64,000 bases of DNA from Candidatus Thiodiazotropha sp. CDECU1. GTDB taxonomy: Bacteria > Pseudomonadota > Gammaproteobacteria > Chromatiales > Chromatiaceae. Of the stretch, positions 1-9,579 are shown piece after piece (position 1 is the first letter of the stretch; each line of letters begins with the position of its first letter). The stretch is taken from positions 1,984,001 through 2,048,000 of the forward strand of contig NZ_OY734020.1 of assembly GCF_963455295.1 (NCBI RefSeq), in the 5' to 3' direction. The translations under genes were made by a program, and so were the position numbers. The notes below the pieces were generated by a model. The model did not search any database, was not told the DNA's origin, and worked only from the letters and a program-made list of their open reading frames with translations.

Positions 1-545
1 CGCCTCAGGTATCGAGAGAGCTGGCGCTGAAGATGGGTGGTTACTACCGGATAAGTGACTGGACCATGCAGCATCGCAACTTTTTTGCCGCGTTACAGAC
101 GGAAAAACGCATGATGAGCATCATTCTCTCCCTGATCGTGGCTGTTGCCGCCTTCAACATCGTCTCCACCATGGTGATGGTGGTGACCGATAAACAGTCC
201 GATATCGCTATTCTACGCACCCTGGGGGCATCGCCCGGGTCCATCATGGGTATCTTCATGGTGCAGGGCGCAACCATCGGTATCGTCGGTAATATACTCG
301 GTATGATCGGTGGGGTATTGCTGGCGATCAATGTGGAGGAGATCGTCAGCTGGATTGAATCCGCTTTCGAAATCGATTTTCTCGATCCCAGTATCTACTA
401 CATCACCAAGCTGCCTTCTGAACCACAGCTTTCCGATGTTTTGTTTATCGGAATTATCGCTTTCATCATTACCCTCGCTGCAACACTCTACCCTGCCTGG
501 AAGGCATCCCGTACCCAGCCCGCCGAGGCATTGCGCTATGAGTGA
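1..545 (+). CDS. lolC: LolC/LolE-type lipoprotein-releasing permease, C-terminal part
   Basis: This is the 3' end of an ABC permease that works with LolD to release outer-membrane lipoproteins from the inner membrane; the 5' part lies outside the window. The reading frame is open from base 3 to the stop at 543-545. The visible part has the FtsX/MacB-type permease layout: a membrane segment with the motif [12 protein letters not shown], the family motif [16 protein letters not shown], then two more hydrophobic helices, ending in [17 protein letters not shown], which is typical of LolC/LolE. The gene overlaps lolD by 8 bases, so the two are translationally coupled. Whether it is LolC or LolE cannot be decided from the C-terminus alone. 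Confidence 0.9.
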   Translation, partial: PQVSRELALKMGGYYRISDWTMQHRNFFAALQTEKRMMSIILSLIVAVAAFNIVSTMVMVVTDKQSDIAILRTLGASPGSIMGIFMVQGATIGIVGNILGMIGGVLLAINVEEIVSWIESAFEIDFLDPSIYYITKLPSEPQLSDVLFIGIIAFIITLAATLYPAWKASRTQPAEALRYE

Positions 546-1236
546 CAATGAGATCGTTCTAGCGGCGAAAAACCTGGTGAGAACCTTCACCCAGGGGGAT
601 CTTCATGTGGAGGTGTTGCAGGGGGTCGACCTGGCAATCAGACGGGGTGAGCGGGTGGCGATCATCGGCGCCTCGGGTTCAGGTAAAAGTACGCTGCTGC
701 ACTGTTTGGGTGGATTGGACCAGCCCGATTCGGGGCAGGTGTTGTTACATGGCAAAGATCTGCTTGGCCTGAATGAGCGGGATAAGGGGCTGCTCAGAAA
801 CCGGCATATGGGTTTTGTCTACCAGTTCCACCACCTGTTACCTGAATTTACGGCATTGGAAAATGTAGCCATGCCCCTATTGATCGGGGGGGAATCGGTA
901 ACCAATGCCAGGGCAACAGCCAGGTCGATGCTGCAGCAGGTCGGTTTGGAAGCGCGGATAGAGCATAAACCGAATGAGCTCTCCGGTGGAGAGCGACAAA
1001 GGGCTGCATTGGCGCGAGCAATGGTACATCAGCCCGCATGTGTATTGGCGGATGAACCGACAGGAAATCTGGATAGAAAAAGCGCCGAGCAGGTGTACGA
1101 GCTGATGTTGCGATTGAACCGGGAGAGTAGTACGAGTTTTGTGGTGGTCACCCATGATACTGAACTGGCGGCAAGGATGGATCATACCTGGCAGTTGGTG
1201 GACGGAAAATTATCCATACCCGAGCCGGAAACCTAG
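538..1236 (+). CDS. lolD: Lipoprotein-releasing ABC transporter ATP-binding protein LolD
   Basis: This is the ATPase of the LolCDE complex that extracts lipoproteins from the inner membrane and hands them to LolA. It has 232 residues, the usual LolD length. Visible motifs are Walker [10 protein letters not shown] (about residues 44-52), the Q-loop region [17 protein letters not shown], which is very LolD-like, the signature [15 protein letters not shown] and Walker [12 protein letters not shown] followed by the switch histidine in VVVTHD. The ATG at 538 is chosen because it overlaps the lolC stop and gives the family N-terminus; an in-frame extension upstream would run back through lolC. It is the last gene of the lolC-lolD unit and faces a convergent DUF2062 gene. 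Confidence 0.96.
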   Translation: MSDNEIVLAAKNLVRTFTQGDLHVEVLQGVDLAIRRGERVAIIGASGSGKSTLLHCLGGLDQPDSGQVLLHGKDLLGLNERDKGLLRNRHMGFVYQFHHLLPEFTALENVAMPLLIGGESVTNARATARSMLQQVGLEARIEHKPNELSGGERQRAALARAMVHQPACVLADEPTGNLDRKSAEQVYELMLRLNRESSTSFVVVTHDTELAARMDHTWQLVDGKLSIPEPET

Positions 1237-1265
1237 CTGCGCAGGGGTAGATTGGCAGCCGAATT

Positions 1266-1814
1266 TCAAGTCGAGGGGGTAGTGGGCGTTCGCTGGGCTT
1301 TTTTTCTGAGACGCCGGGCCTTCCATTTCTCCACCACATGCCAGCGCCAGATCCACAGAATCAAGCCATAGCCCAAGATTGAGGAGACCGTGGCACAGAT
1401 CAGGCTGCCGATGAGGAGTGGGGGCCAGATCTCGTTAAGACCTCCATTCAGTAGCCAATCCAAACTGAACTGGAATGGCTCCAAAGCGACCGTTTCGCCG
1501 GTGACCAGGGTACCGACCCAATAGGCGAAGAAGAACATCGGGGGAATGGTGATTGGATTGGTGATCCAGACCAGGGCCACGGATAGCGGCAGGTTGACGC
1601 GAAACAGGATAGCTGCGGCGGCAGCGAAAACCATTTGAAAAGGGAAAGGCATGAAGGCCATAAACAGGCCTACGGCAAAGGCACCTGAGACAGAATGCCT
1701 GTTAAGATGCCAGAGATTGGCATCATGCATAAGTGAGCCGAAAACCCTCAAATGTTTATGATTGCGTACCTTGTCATGATGAGGTAACAGGCTTTTAATA
1801 AATCTCTTAGGCAT
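1266..1814 (-). CDS. DUF2062 family membrane protein
   Basis: This is a 182-residue inner-membrane protein of the DUF2062 family. Family hallmarks are the segment FAVGLFMAFMPFPFQMVFAA, the motif VWITNPITIPPMF and a final hydrophobic helix followed by a strongly basic tail (RKKAQR). About four membrane segments can be seen. The N-terminal stretch PHHDKVRNHKHLRVFG is also typical. The biochemical function of the family is unknown. It is convergent with lolD and divergent from comEC and appears to be a single-gene transcription unit. Confidence 0.88.
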   Translation of the reverse strand: MPKRFIKSLLPHHDKVRNHKHLRVFGSLMHDANLWHLNRHSVSGAFAVGLFMAFMPFPFQMVFAAAAAILFRVNLPLSVALVWITNPITIPPMFFFAYWVGTLVTGETVALEPFQFSLDWLLNGGLNEIWPPLLIGSLICATVSSILGYGLILWIWRWHVVEKWKARRLRKKAQRTPTTPST

Positions 1815-1965
1815 GAGTCACTGAAATTATCTGCGCAGACCGCTGATGCTGATCTTAAAGTGAAGTACCTGAATCGGCATCAATACTGAAGCATGTTTAA
1901 GCATAGTACAACTTGGATCAATGGAATTACCGGCTATGCACTAGAGACTATCGACAGGGAATGTC

Positions 1966-4248
1966 ATGAATTTAGTTCTGATCAGTTTTGTGGTCGGTGT
2001 AACACTTTTTCATCAACTTCAGGTTCTACCTGCCAGTTGGTGGGCTGTTGCACTCATACCACTCTCCTTTTTCTGGCGTGAGCGTCGATTACGACCTCTG
2101 ATAGCGCTTCTGCTTGGTGGCGGATGGTCGCTTTTGAACGCGACCCATCAGCTGCAGCACAGACTTCCTGCCGATTTCGAGGGCGCCGATTTACTCCTGG
2201 AAGCCGTCATCACTTCCCTACCGAAACGTCAGGGGCGATTGACCAGCTTTCAAGTGGAGGTGAATCAGCTGCAAGACAGTCAAGGCAATCCGCTGGCCCT
2301 GTCCCGTCTGCAACTCAGCTGGTATGGCCCTGGAGAGACGCTGCGTGTGGGAGATGCTTGGCGTTTGAAAGTAAGACTGAAAAGGCCCAGGGGGACACAT
2401 AACCCGGCAGGGGCTGACCAGGAACGCTGGATGTACAGCCAAGGCATACAGGCCAAGGGGTATGTCAGAAAGTGGCATGGTAACAAGATCTTGGAAAGCC
2501 GGGCATGGCACGCATGGGTCGACAGGTTGCGCCAGGTGATAGCCTGGCAACTGGACCATGTGGTGCATCAAACTAGTGCAGTGTCCCTGATAAAGGCCTT
2601 GGCGATTGGCGATAAACGGGGCTTTGGCACGGCAGAGTGGCGTGTATTCAATGTCACCGGCACCAACCATCTGGTGGCCATATCGGGTCTCCACATCGGC
2701 ATCGTTGCAGGTTGGTTGCTATTCGTCAGCCAATGGTTCTGGCGCCGTAGTGAGCGCCTGACTCTTAGGGTTCCAGCGCTCAAGGCAGGTTCGGTTATGG
2801 CGTTACTTGGGGCGCTCATCTACGCTGCGCTGGCGGGATTTTCGCTCCCAACCCAGCGTGCACTGCTGATGCTGCTCACAACCCTTGGCAGCCTTATACT
2901 TGGACAACGGATTCAACCGGGGCGAAGTCTGTTGTTGGCTATGTTTCTGGTGGTTTTGTGGGATCCCCTAGCTACACTATCGGCTGGTTTTTGGCTCTCA
3001 TTCGGTGCAGTAGCCGTTATACTGTTCTGCGTAGACGGGCGCATCTCATCCTGGACAGGGTGGCGGCAGATGCTCCGCATACAGTGGTTTGTCACCCTCG
3101 GGCTGGTCCCGGTTCTGTTGCTGTTTTTTGGCCAGGCGTCACTGATTTCACTGCTTGTGAATTTGATTATGGTGCCCTGGTTTACCCTGATTCTGGTTCC
3201 CATGGTGCTGTTTGGTCTACCGCTGCTGACGCTGCCGCTGGCATCAGGTTGGTGGTTCAGCCTGCTGGGCTGGCTGACCCTTCATACCTATCAATTGCTG
3301 GTCTGGTTTTCCACCCTCCCTTACGCAGTCTTCACCCTGCCTGACGCTGCGCTTTGGTTTTGGATTGTGGCAATTCTCGGTTTTTTGCTATTCATCTTCC
3401 CTGCAGGCATACCGGGCCGGGGCTTGGGAATATGGCTGATCGCTCCCCTGTTTTTGCTGAAACCGGCTCGTCCTGCCCATGCTGAGCTTTGGTTTACCCT
3501 ATTTGATGTTGGTCAGGGTCTGGCCTGCGTCATCGAAACCAAGGATCATCTTATGGTCTATGATACAGGCCCTGCGTATAGCTCCGGATTCAATACGGCT
3601 GATTCGGTGCTGATCCCTTATTTGCGCTCGAGAGGATACACCTCCATCGACCGGTTAGTGCTGAGTAATGGTGATAGTGACCACGCAGGTGGCTATAGTG
3701 CACTCAAACAAGCCGTCATGGTTGATGATATCCTGGCGGGAGAACCCGAACGCTTGCAGCAGGCAAGGGCCTGCCAGGCAGGAGAGGGCTGGCATTGGAA
3801 CGGTGTTTCATTCGCCATTTTGCACCCAAGTGGGCATGAAAGATTCAATCACGCGAACGATCGCTCATGTGTGGTACAGGTTGCTGTCGGAGAGTGGCGC
3901 ATACTTCTGCCGGGTGATATCGAGTCCCGGGGGGAGGGGTCTTTGTTGGCACGCTATGTCAAGGATCTTCGGTCAGACATCGTGGTTGCGCCGCACCATG
4001 GTTCGGCCACATCCTCCACACTGCCGTTCGTGAACGCGGTGGATCCTGACTGGGTACTTGTCTCGAGCGGATATAGAAACAGCTATGGTTTCCCAAAACA
4101 TGAAGTGGTGCAGCGTTGGCAGCGACAGGGTGCAGTTTTGCTGAACACGGCCGAAACAGGGGCGATACAGTTTCGCATCAACAGGGGGGAGACAGATTTA
4201 GCGCCTCGCCTCTATCGCGAGCTCAACAGTCGCTATTGGAGCGACTGA
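1966..4248 (+). CDS. comEC: ComEC/Rec2 family DNA uptake channel
   Basis: This is a 760-residue polytopic inner-membrane protein of the ComEC/Rec2 family, which moves single-stranded DNA into the cytoplasm during natural transformation. The architecture is complete. It has N-terminal membrane helices and a soluble OB-like region, then the competence core with GTNHLVAISGLHIGIVAGW and SLPTQRALLM, then a C-terminal metallo-beta-lactamase-like domain starting at LWFTLFDVGQGLACVIE, with SNGDSDHAGGY and VAPHHGS. The ATG at 1966 follows a purine-rich AGGGAA. In gammaproteobacteria comEC is commonly next to exbB-exbD-lpxK, as here. Confidence 0.94.
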   Translation: MNLVLISFVVGVTLFHQLQVLPASWWAVALIPLSFFWRERRLRPLIALLLGGGWSLLNATHQLQHRLPADFEGADLLLEAVITSLPKRQGRLTSFQVEVNQLQDSQGNPLALSRLQLSWYGPGETLRVGDAWRLKVRLKRPRGTHNPAGADQERWMYSQGIQAKGYVRKWHGNKILESRAWHAWVDRLRQVIAWQLDHVVHQTSAVSLIKALAIGDKRGFGTAEWRVFNVTGTNHLVAISGLHIGIVAGWLLFVSQWFWRRSERLTLRVPALKAGSVMALLGALIYAALAGFSLPTQRALLMLLTTLGSLILGQRIQPGRSLLLAMFLVVLWDPLATLSAGFWLSFGAVAVILFCVDGRISSWTGWRQMLRIQWFVTLGLVPVLLLFFGQASLISLLVNLIMVPWFTLILVPMVLFGLPLLTLPLASGWWFSLLGWLTLHTYQLLVWFSTLPYAVFTLPDAALWFWIVAILGFLLFIFPAGIPGRGLGIWLIAPLFLLKPARPAHAELWFTLFDVGQGLACVIETKDHLMVYDTGPAYSSGFNTADSVLIPYLRSRGYTSIDRLVLSNGDSDHAGGYSALKQAVMVDDILAGEPERLQQARACQAGEGWHWNGVSFAILHPSGHERFNHANDRSCVVQVAVGEWRILLPGDIESRGEGSLLARYVKDLRSDIVVAPHHGSATSSTLPFVNAVDPDWVLVSSGYRNSYGFPKHEVVQRWQRQGAVLLNTAETGAIQFRINRGETDLAPRLYRELNSRYWSD

Positions 4249-4390
4249 GTGCTTGAGAGAGGCATTGCTGACTGCTGCAGTTCAAAGTGGTTGCAAGTTT
4301 GCTACTGTCTGTTTCAGATTGCACTCCTCATCAAGTATGATATGCGGCAGGAAATCTTCACTTCATGAAAGAATATAGGACGCATATAAG

Positions 4391-5005
4391 GTGCTAGAAC
4401 TGGTAAAGTCAGGCGGATGGCTCATGCTGCCCATCATTGCATGTTCCATTGTCGCGTTGGGGATCGTCATAGAGAGGTTGCGGTCACTGCAGAGGAAACG
4501 GGTCATGCCCGAATACCTGATGAGGCAGATTCTGCAACTGCACAAAGACGACAAGCTCAAATTGGCGGATCTCGAAAAACTGAAAAGCAGTTCTCCCCTG
4601 GGGAGGATTCTGGCTGCTGGCCTGGTCAACAGGGATCACAATAAAGAGGTGATGAAAGAGGCCATTGAAGAGGTAGGACGGCAGGTGGTGCATGACCTTG
4701 AACGCTATCTCAATACCCTTGGAACCATTGCCTCTATCTCGCCGTTGCTCGGTCTGCTGGGTACCGTAATAGGCATGATCAAGGTATTCAGTGTCATCGT
4801 GACTGCCGGGGTGGGTGATCCAGGGGTGCTGGCGGGTGGTATTTCAGAGGCATTGATCACCACCGCTGCCGGTCTCTCGGTGGCGATTCCGAGTTTGATG
4901 TTTCACCGCTATTTCAGTGGTCTTATAGATCGGCTCGTGATCGGTATGGAAGAGCAGGCACTTAAGCTGGTCGAGGTGATCCACGGGGAGCGGGAGCTGA
5001 GATGA
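4391..5005 (+). CDS. exbB: MotA/TolQ/ExbB proton channel family protein
   Basis: This 204-residue inner-membrane protein is a proton-channel subunit that couples the proton motive force to outer-membrane or periplasmic work with its ExbD partner. The first helix is in SGGWLMLPIIACSIVALGIVIE, and the conserved core TIASISPLLGLLGTVIGMI is followed by GGISEALITTAAGLSVAIPSLM. The start is a GTG at 4391; no nearby ATG gives the family N-terminus. It overlaps exbD by 4 bases (ATGA). The position before lpxK is a conserved gammaproteobacterial arrangement. No TonB gene is adjacent, so its energised partner is unknown. Confidence 0.93.
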   Translation: MLELVKSGGWLMLPIIACSIVALGIVIERLRSLQRKRVMPEYLMRQILQLHKDDKLKLADLEKLKSSSPLGRILAAGLVNRDHNKEVMKEAIEEVGRQVVHDLERYLNTLGTIASISPLLGLLGTVIGMIKVFSVIVTAGVGDPGVLAGGISEALITTAAGLSVAIPSLMFHRYFSGLIDRLVIGMEEQALKLVEVIHGERELR

Positions 5006-5421
5006 ACCTGCGTCCGTCGCCGCGCAAGTCCCCTGAGGTCGATATTACACCACTCATCGATGTGGTCTTTTTACTCCTCATTTTTTTCATGGTCTCCACG
5101 ACTTTCGAGCGTGAGAGCCAGATCATGATCGAACTCCCCGAGGCAACGGGGGAAGAGGTCGAACACCAAAAAGATGAGCTGGAAATCACGATCAACATAT
5201 CCGGTACCTTTTTTGTCAACCAGCGTGAAGTTGTGAATACGGAAATCGAGACCCTCAAGCAGGCGATCAGGAATGCCGTTGGCGAACGGCAGAATCTGCC
5301 CGTCATCATCAATGCGGATGCTCGAAGCCCGCATCAAGCAGTGATGACGGCAATGGATGCGGCAAGTCAGTTGGGATTGACGAAGATGACATTTTCCGCC
5401 CATCGTCCTGTCACCGAGTGA
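5002..5421 (+). CDS. exbD: ExbD/TolR family biopolymer transport protein
   Basis: This 139-residue protein has one N-terminal membrane helix and a periplasmic domain. The key motif PEVDITPLIDVVFLLLIFFM carries the membrane aspartate needed for proton coupling. The rest matches the ExbD/TolR periplasmic fold, with VIINADARSPHQAVMTAMDAA near the C-terminus. It begins inside the last codons of exbB and is followed 13 bases later by lpxK, so the three genes are probably co-transcribed. Confidence 0.94.
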   Translation: MNLRPSPRKSPEVDITPLIDVVFLLLIFFMVSTTFERESQIMIELPEATGEEVEHQKDELEITINISGTFFVNQREVVNTEIETLKQAIRNAVGERQNLPVIINADARSPHQAVMTAMDAASQLGLTKMTFSAHRPVTE

Positions 5422-5434
5422 GGAAGGCCGGCAC

Positions 5435-6430
5435 TTGAACGCGATTCAGGCATCCTGGCGTGGCTGGAGTGGCCTGACCCTGGTATTGCTACCCCTGACT
5501 GGATTGTTCTGCCTCGTTAGCGCTATCCGTCGATTGTTGTTTCGTCTAGGTCTGCTGCGTGTAGTCACTCTCGACGTGCCGGTTATCGTGGTCGGCAACA
5601 TTAGCGTGGGGGGGACGGGTAAGACGCCACTGGTCATATGGTTGGCCGAAAAGTCGCAACAGTGGGGATTCAAGCCGGGTATAGTCACCCGGGGATATGG
5701 CGGAAAATCGGATCGATGGCCCTGTGAAGTAGAACAGCAGACAACTGCCGCGCAGGTGGGCGACGAGGCAGTGCTGCTCAGGCGGCGAACCGGCTGTCCG
5801 GTCTACGCAGGGCCCGACAGATCCACAGCGGCGCGACAGCTGTTGGCTGATCATGAATGCGACCTGATCATCTCCGACGATGGTTTACAGCACTATGCAA
5901 TGGCGAGGGATGTGGAGATTGCGGTCATTGATGGTAATCGCCGATTTGGTAATGGTCTCTGTCTTCCGGCAGGATCCTTGCGTGAAAGGAGAGGGCGACT
6001 TGCTGAAGTTGACCTGATCATCGTCAATGGGGCAGCGAGGGTTGGGGAGTACGGCATGCAGCTTAAGCCCGCGGAAGCAGTCGCATTGGATGGCCGGGGA
6101 GAAACGAAAAAGTTGACCGGATTCATACCGGATCGGGTGCATGGGATTGCTGGAATTGGCCACCCGGATCGGTTTTTCAACATGCTGGAAGGACTTGGAT
6201 TGAATCTTGAGCGACACCCCTTTTCCGACCATCACACCTTTTCCAACGAAGATTTACAACCATTTTCAAACCAGACGGTTCTCATGACAGAGAAAGATGC
6301 GGTAAAGTGCGAGCAGTTCGCACAACCAAGTCACTGGTACGTGCCTGCCACGGCTGAGGTGGATGATGGTTTTGAAAACGCACTGATGACACTGATAAAT
6401 AGGCTGAAAGATGGACAGAAAACTGCTTGA
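5435..6430 (+). CDS. lpxK: Tetraacyldisaccharide 4'-kinase LpxK
   Basis: LpxK phosphorylates the 4' position of the lipid A disaccharide precursor at the inner membrane using ATP. The 331-residue protein has an N-terminal membrane anchor, the P-loop [19 protein letters not shown] (about residues 51-69), [31 protein letters not shown] and the C-terminal [10 protein letters not shown] and [10 protein letters not shown] motifs, all diagnostic of LpxK. The start is a TTG at 5435 downstream of GAGGAAGG; no upstream ATG fits. Its end overlaps the next gene by 20 bases, and it sits in an exbBD-lpxK-Trm112-kdsB outer-membrane biogenesis unit. Confidence 0.96.
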   Translation: MNAIQASWRGWSGLTLVLLPLTGLFCLVSAIRRLLFRLGLLRVVTLDVPVIVVGNISVGGTGKTPLVIWLAEKSQQWGFKPGIVTRGYGGKSDRWPCEVEQQTTAAQVGDEAVLLRRRTGCPVYAGPDRSTAARQLLADHECDLIISDDGLQHYAMARDVEIAVIDGNRRFGNGLCLPAGSLRERRGRLAEVDLIIVNGAARVGEYGMQLKPAEAVALDGRGETKKLTGFIPDRVHGIAGIGHPDRFFNMLEGLGLNLERHPFSDHHTFSNEDLQPFSNQTVLMTEKDAVKCEQFAQPSHWYVPATAEVDDGFENALMTLINRLKDGQKTA

Positions 6431-6608
6431 TATTCTGGTTTGCCCGCTATGCAAGGGGAAGCTGACCTACAGAAAAAAAGCTGGCGAGCTCATCTGTGCC
6501 GTGGACCGGATGGCATTTCCGATCCGGGATGATATTCCGGTAATGTTGGAGGAGGAGGCCAGAAAACTCGCTGCAGACGAAGAGATTAACCCAGAAGGCG
6601 ATAATTGA
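6411..6608 (+). CDS. Trm112/UPF0434 (YcaR-like) small protein
   Basis: This 65-residue protein starts [18 protein letters not shown] and belongs to the Trm112/UPF0434 family. Its single CPLC pair and the following segment [19 protein letters not shown] are the family signatures. In E. coli the homologue ycaR lies between lpxK and kdsB exactly as here. The molecular function is not established; eukaryotic Trm112 proteins are methyltransferase partners, and transferring that role here would be speculation. Confidence 0.93.
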   Translation: MDRKLLDILVCPLCKGKLTYRKKAGELICAVDRMAFPIRDDIPVMLEEEARKLAADEEINPEGDN

Positions 6609-7363
6609 TGCAGTTCAAGGTGGTCATTCCGGCACGCTACGCCTCGGTTCGGCTACCCGGCAAACCCCTGTTGCAGCTGGCGGGTAAGCCGATGATACAG
6701 CATGTTTATGAGCGGGCGATTGAAAGTGGCGCCAGTGAGGTTGTGATTGCCACGGACGACCGGCGTATTGCTGATGCATGTGGTGACTTTTCCGCTGACG
6801 TCTGTATGACAGCTGATCACCATCGCAGTGGATCGGATAGGATTGCCGAGGTGGTGTCGATACGTAACTGGTCTGATGATGAAATAGTCGTCAATCTGCA
6901 AGGTGATGAGCCTTGTATGCCGGCTGAGTTGTTGATTCAGGTGGCTAAGGACATGGATAGCCATGAGGCAGCTGCTGTGACGACACTATCTGCCAGCATC
7001 ACTGAACGGGGTGAACTGTTCGACCCTCATCTGGTCAAGGTTGTCACCGACGAACTAGGGTATGCGCTCTATTTCAGTCGTGCACCGATTCCCTGGCACA
7101 GAGATGAGTTTATTAACAGCGATTCACCCCTCCCCAGGGATATCGGATTTGCCCGTCATATCGGCCTCTACGCCTATCGATCGGGCTATCTTGCCCGGTT
7201 CGTCACCCTGGATCGGTCCCCCATAGAGCGAGCGGAGTCGCTGGAACAATTGAGGGTCCTGTGGCATGGCGACAAAATTCATGTCAGCCAGGCATTGATT
7301 GAACCTGGCCATGGTATCGATACCCGAGACGATCTAACCCGAGTCGCCGAACTATTCAGCTAG
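6608..7363 (+). CDS. kdsB: 3-deoxy-manno-octulosonate cytidylyltransferase KdsB
   Basis: KdsB activates KDO as CMP-KDO for transfer onto lipid A in the cytoplasm. The protein of about 251 residues begins [21 protein letters not shown], the CTP-binding motif of the family. It continues with GRVV-type segments such as EVVIATDDRRIADAC, NLQGDEPCMP and the C-terminal ERAESLEQLRVLWHG with GIDTRDDL. The ATG at 6608 is preferred over the in-frame TTG at 6605, and it overlaps the stop of the preceding gene by one base, indicating coupling. It is the last gene of the outer-membrane biogenesis run. Confidence 0.96.
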   Translation: MQFKVVIPARYASVRLPGKPLLQLAGKPMIQHVYERAIESGASEVVIATDDRRIADACGDFSADVCMTADHHRSGSDRIAEVVSIRNWSDDEIVVNLQGDEPCMPAELLIQVAKDMDSHEAAAVTTLSASITERGELFDPHLVKVVTDELGYALYFSRAPIPWHRDEFINSDSPLPRDIGFARHIGLYAYRSGYLARFVTLDRSPIERAESLEQLRVLWHGDKIHVSQALIEPGHGIDTRDDLTRVAELFS

Positions 7364-7721
7364 GGTAGATTTGTCACAATTCACTAATAAATACTGCATG
7401 AGCTGTCAAGTGAATCTATCAATGTCAGTGTAAGGAAATGTAAATTTTTTCGACACAGTACCTAAAATAGGGCATATAACCTATGTGGCAGTAGGAATTT
7501 ACCCCCCTTTTTGTCGGAATAGTTTACAGAACAATTTCCTTATTTATTATAAGAAATATCACATGGCCGTGATAACTAATTGTTTAATATGCAATTAATA
7601 GGTGTTTGGCACGATCAATGCATTGTCTTCAAAACAAAATTCAATAATTGTGATTTGAATCACTCATAAATACTCAGTCGAAGCAGGCTTAAAGAATTGA
7701 GTAAAGCAAAGGGCATTGTGG
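7364..7721. other. Intergenic region upstream of the sensor kinase gene
   Basis: These 358 bases are AT-rich and contain no credible gene. The only ordered element noticed is the CRP/FNR-like palindrome at 7649-7664. A purine-rich AAAGGG at 7708-7713 serves as ribosome binding site for the following kinase. The base composition changes sharply from kdsB, which marks the left boundary of the accessory region. Confidence 0.6.
7649..7664. promoter_or_regulatory. CRP/FNR-family-like palindrome
   Basis: The sequence TGTGATTTGAATCACT is a near-perfect inverted repeat with the CRP/FNR spacing (TGTGA, 6 bases, TCACT). It ends 57 bases upstream of the kinase start. Whether CRP, an FNR/ANR protein or another family member binds cannot be told from the site; FNR proper prefers TTGAT half sites. 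Confidence 0.4.
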
Positions 7722-8570
7722 ATGACTTTAGTAAAAGATAAATATCTCGATTACTTGGGGCAATCGCTGCAAACTCTCTCCGTCTCTTCGATCACACCGA
7801 ATACCAACACTGCCAAGACTTCCACAACCCAGGACAGAATACCCTTACTCAATTCTCAGCACATAGTTGGCCTGTCGGATCTCCTGGATTTCGCAAAATT
7901 TTCAACAAACAGGATGAGTGTCGAGGAGGCGGAGAAGAAGCGAATCTCAAGGGAACTGCACGACGGTTTGGGACAATTGCTAACCAGCATGAATCTGCAC
8001 ATCCAAAAATGCCTGGATGGGTGTGATGCTCAAGTTGTGGAAAGTGTGCGGCAGGAAGAACACAAGGATTCTTTGCATGCACTCTCGTCCATGGTCAAAC
8101 AAGCAATGAATGAAGTAAGGACCATATGCAGTGCAATACGCCCTGCCATTCTGGATGACCTGGGAGTGATTGCTGCCGTAACCTGGCAGTGCCGACAGAT
8201 ATCTCAGATTAGCGCCAATTTCGATGTGGTTACCGATATAAGCATCAATGAATCTGATATCCACGAAGAGTTGAAGACTGCTATCTATCGAATAGTCCAG
8301 GAATCTCTAAACAATGCATTGAAGTATTCGCAAGCAAAGCAGGTCAAGGTTAGCCTGTTGCACGTTCACAACGCCATCCAAGTCATTGTTAAAGATGATG
8401 GTGTAGGCTTTGATCCTGCTGAGATAAAAGATAGATTGGGTATGGGCTTGATGAGCATGCGTGAGAGGGCTGAGTCGGTAAACGGTACCCTGCAAGTGAA
8501 TGCGGGCGTTAATAAGGGAGTCGAGATTTCTGTTTACTTTCCTGTGAAAAAGATTGCTCTCAACGGTTGA
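7722..8570 (+). CDS. Soluble NarX/DegS-type sensor histidine kinase
   Basis: This cytoplasmic HisKA_3-type histidine kinase of about 282 residues has no membrane segments. The first 65 or so residues have no recognisable sensor domain. The dimerisation/phosphoacceptor motif KKRISRELHDGLGQLL has the phospho-histidine at residue 80. The ATPase domain is intact, with N-box IVQESLNNALKYS, G1 box VKDDGVGFDP and the GMGLMSMRERA lid region. The ATG at 7722 is preferred over the TTG at 7716 because AAAGGG lies 8 bases upstream. Its natural partner is the LuxR-type regulator encoded tail to tail, with an 11-base overlap of the 3' ends. Confidence 0.88.
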   Translation: MTLVKDKYLDYLGQSLQTLSVSSITPNTNTAKTSTTQDRIPLLNSQHIVGLSDLLDFAKFSTNRMSVEEAEKKRISRELHDGLGQLLTSMNLHIQKCLDGCDAQVVESVRQEEHKDSLHALSSMVKQAMNEVRTICSAIRPAILDDLGVIAAVTWQCRQISQISANFDVVTDISINESDIHEELKTAIYRIVQESLNNALKYSQAKQVKVSLLHVHNAIQVIVKDDGVGFDPAEIKDRLGMGLMSMRERAESVNGTLQVNAGVNKGVEISVYFPVKKIALNG

Positions 8571-9228
8571 TAATTCCCTTATCGAGCGCATAAGTCGTTA
8601 GTGCGGAAACGCTGTGCAAATCGAGCTTTTTCATCAGATTTGCCCGGTGCTTTTCCACTGTCTTTACACTGATACAGAGATATTCCGCCATGCTTTTGTT
8701 GGTATGGCCCTCGGCAATGAGCTTTAGAATCTGCCGCTCTCTTTGAGTTACAGTATCCCAACGCGTCACCGGCTCCTGACTGACATTGTTTGTGTTGAGG
8801 TAACTGTTGACCACCTTTTCGGTGATTTCCGCGCTTAAGTAAGTCTTGCCGTTCAGAACCCGCTCTGCAGCGGTCATTAGTTCATTTTGCGTAGCATCCT
8901 TCAATACATAACCATTGGCACCGGCTTTCAGACTGGCCAAAACATACTCTTCTTCGTTATGTACTGTCAGGACCAGCGTTTTGATCTCCGGCATACGCTC
9001 TTTTATTTCCCGTATCGCATCCATTCCATTCAGACCCGGCATATTCAGGTCCATAATTACCAAGTCGGGTTTAAGCTCGATTACACGACGTATTGCGTCT
9101 CGGCCATTGTCGGCCTCGCCAACCACGTCAAACTGGGGATTGGAAGTTAGCAGTGCCTTGAGACCTGCACGCAGAATATTGTGGTCTTCAGCGATGATGA
9201 TTCTTTTATTGTCCGTATTCATTGTCAT
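8560..9228 (-). CDS. NarL/FixJ-family response regulator
   Basis: This two-domain regulator of about 222 residues has a receiver domain beginning KRIIIAEDHNILRAGLKALL, with the phospho-acceptor aspartate in DLVIMDLNMPG and the conserved lysine in NGYVLKDAT, and a C-terminal LuxR-type helix-turn-helix (RERQILKLIAEGHTNKSMAE, then VKTVEKHRANLMKKL). An in-frame TTG at 9267 would add 13 residues that do not resemble the family, so the ATG at 9228 or 9222 is favoured. Its 3' end overlaps the kinase 3' end on the other strand. It is divergent from the giant gene at 9810 and may regulate it, which is inference from position. Confidence 0.9.
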   Translation of the reverse strand: MTMNTDNKRIIIAEDHNILRAGLKALLTSNPQFDVVGEADNGRDAIRRVIELKPDLVIMDLNMPGLNGMDAIREIKERMPEIKTLVLTVHNEEEYVLASLKAGANGYVLKDATQNELMTAAERVLNGKTYLSAEITEKVVNSYLNTNNVSQEPVTRWDTVTQRERQILKLIAEGHTNKSMAEYLCISVKTVEKHRANLMKKLDLHSVSALTTYALDKGIINR

Positions 9229-9579
9229 CTTAAACCAGTCTTCAATCCCAAAAAGTAAATGATTCAAAAGCGTATTGTATTTAGTTTTTAGATCTCAACT
9301 AAGTTTAGGTCTGATTGTTAATGATGCAAACATTCAATGAATGATTTCATCCATAAAACTTTTTAACTTCGATAGATTCACCATGACATAAAAAAGGCTT
9401 TGAATAAACCCTGGTATCGACTTTGGAGAATGGTCGACAACAATCCACATCAAAATTGCGCCTGAAGAGCAGGCTGTTAGAGGTCGTCATCTGCAGTTTT
9501 TTATTTACCTGATACAACCATTTTTGTCGAAAAAATCAAGCTACTTACATTTCTTGAAAGCGACTCTAAATCCTATTTA

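Noticed and set aside
7722-9228. Nitrate-responsive NarX/NarL pair
   Set aside because: The kinase has no membrane or P-box sensor region, so the signal cannot be called nitrate.
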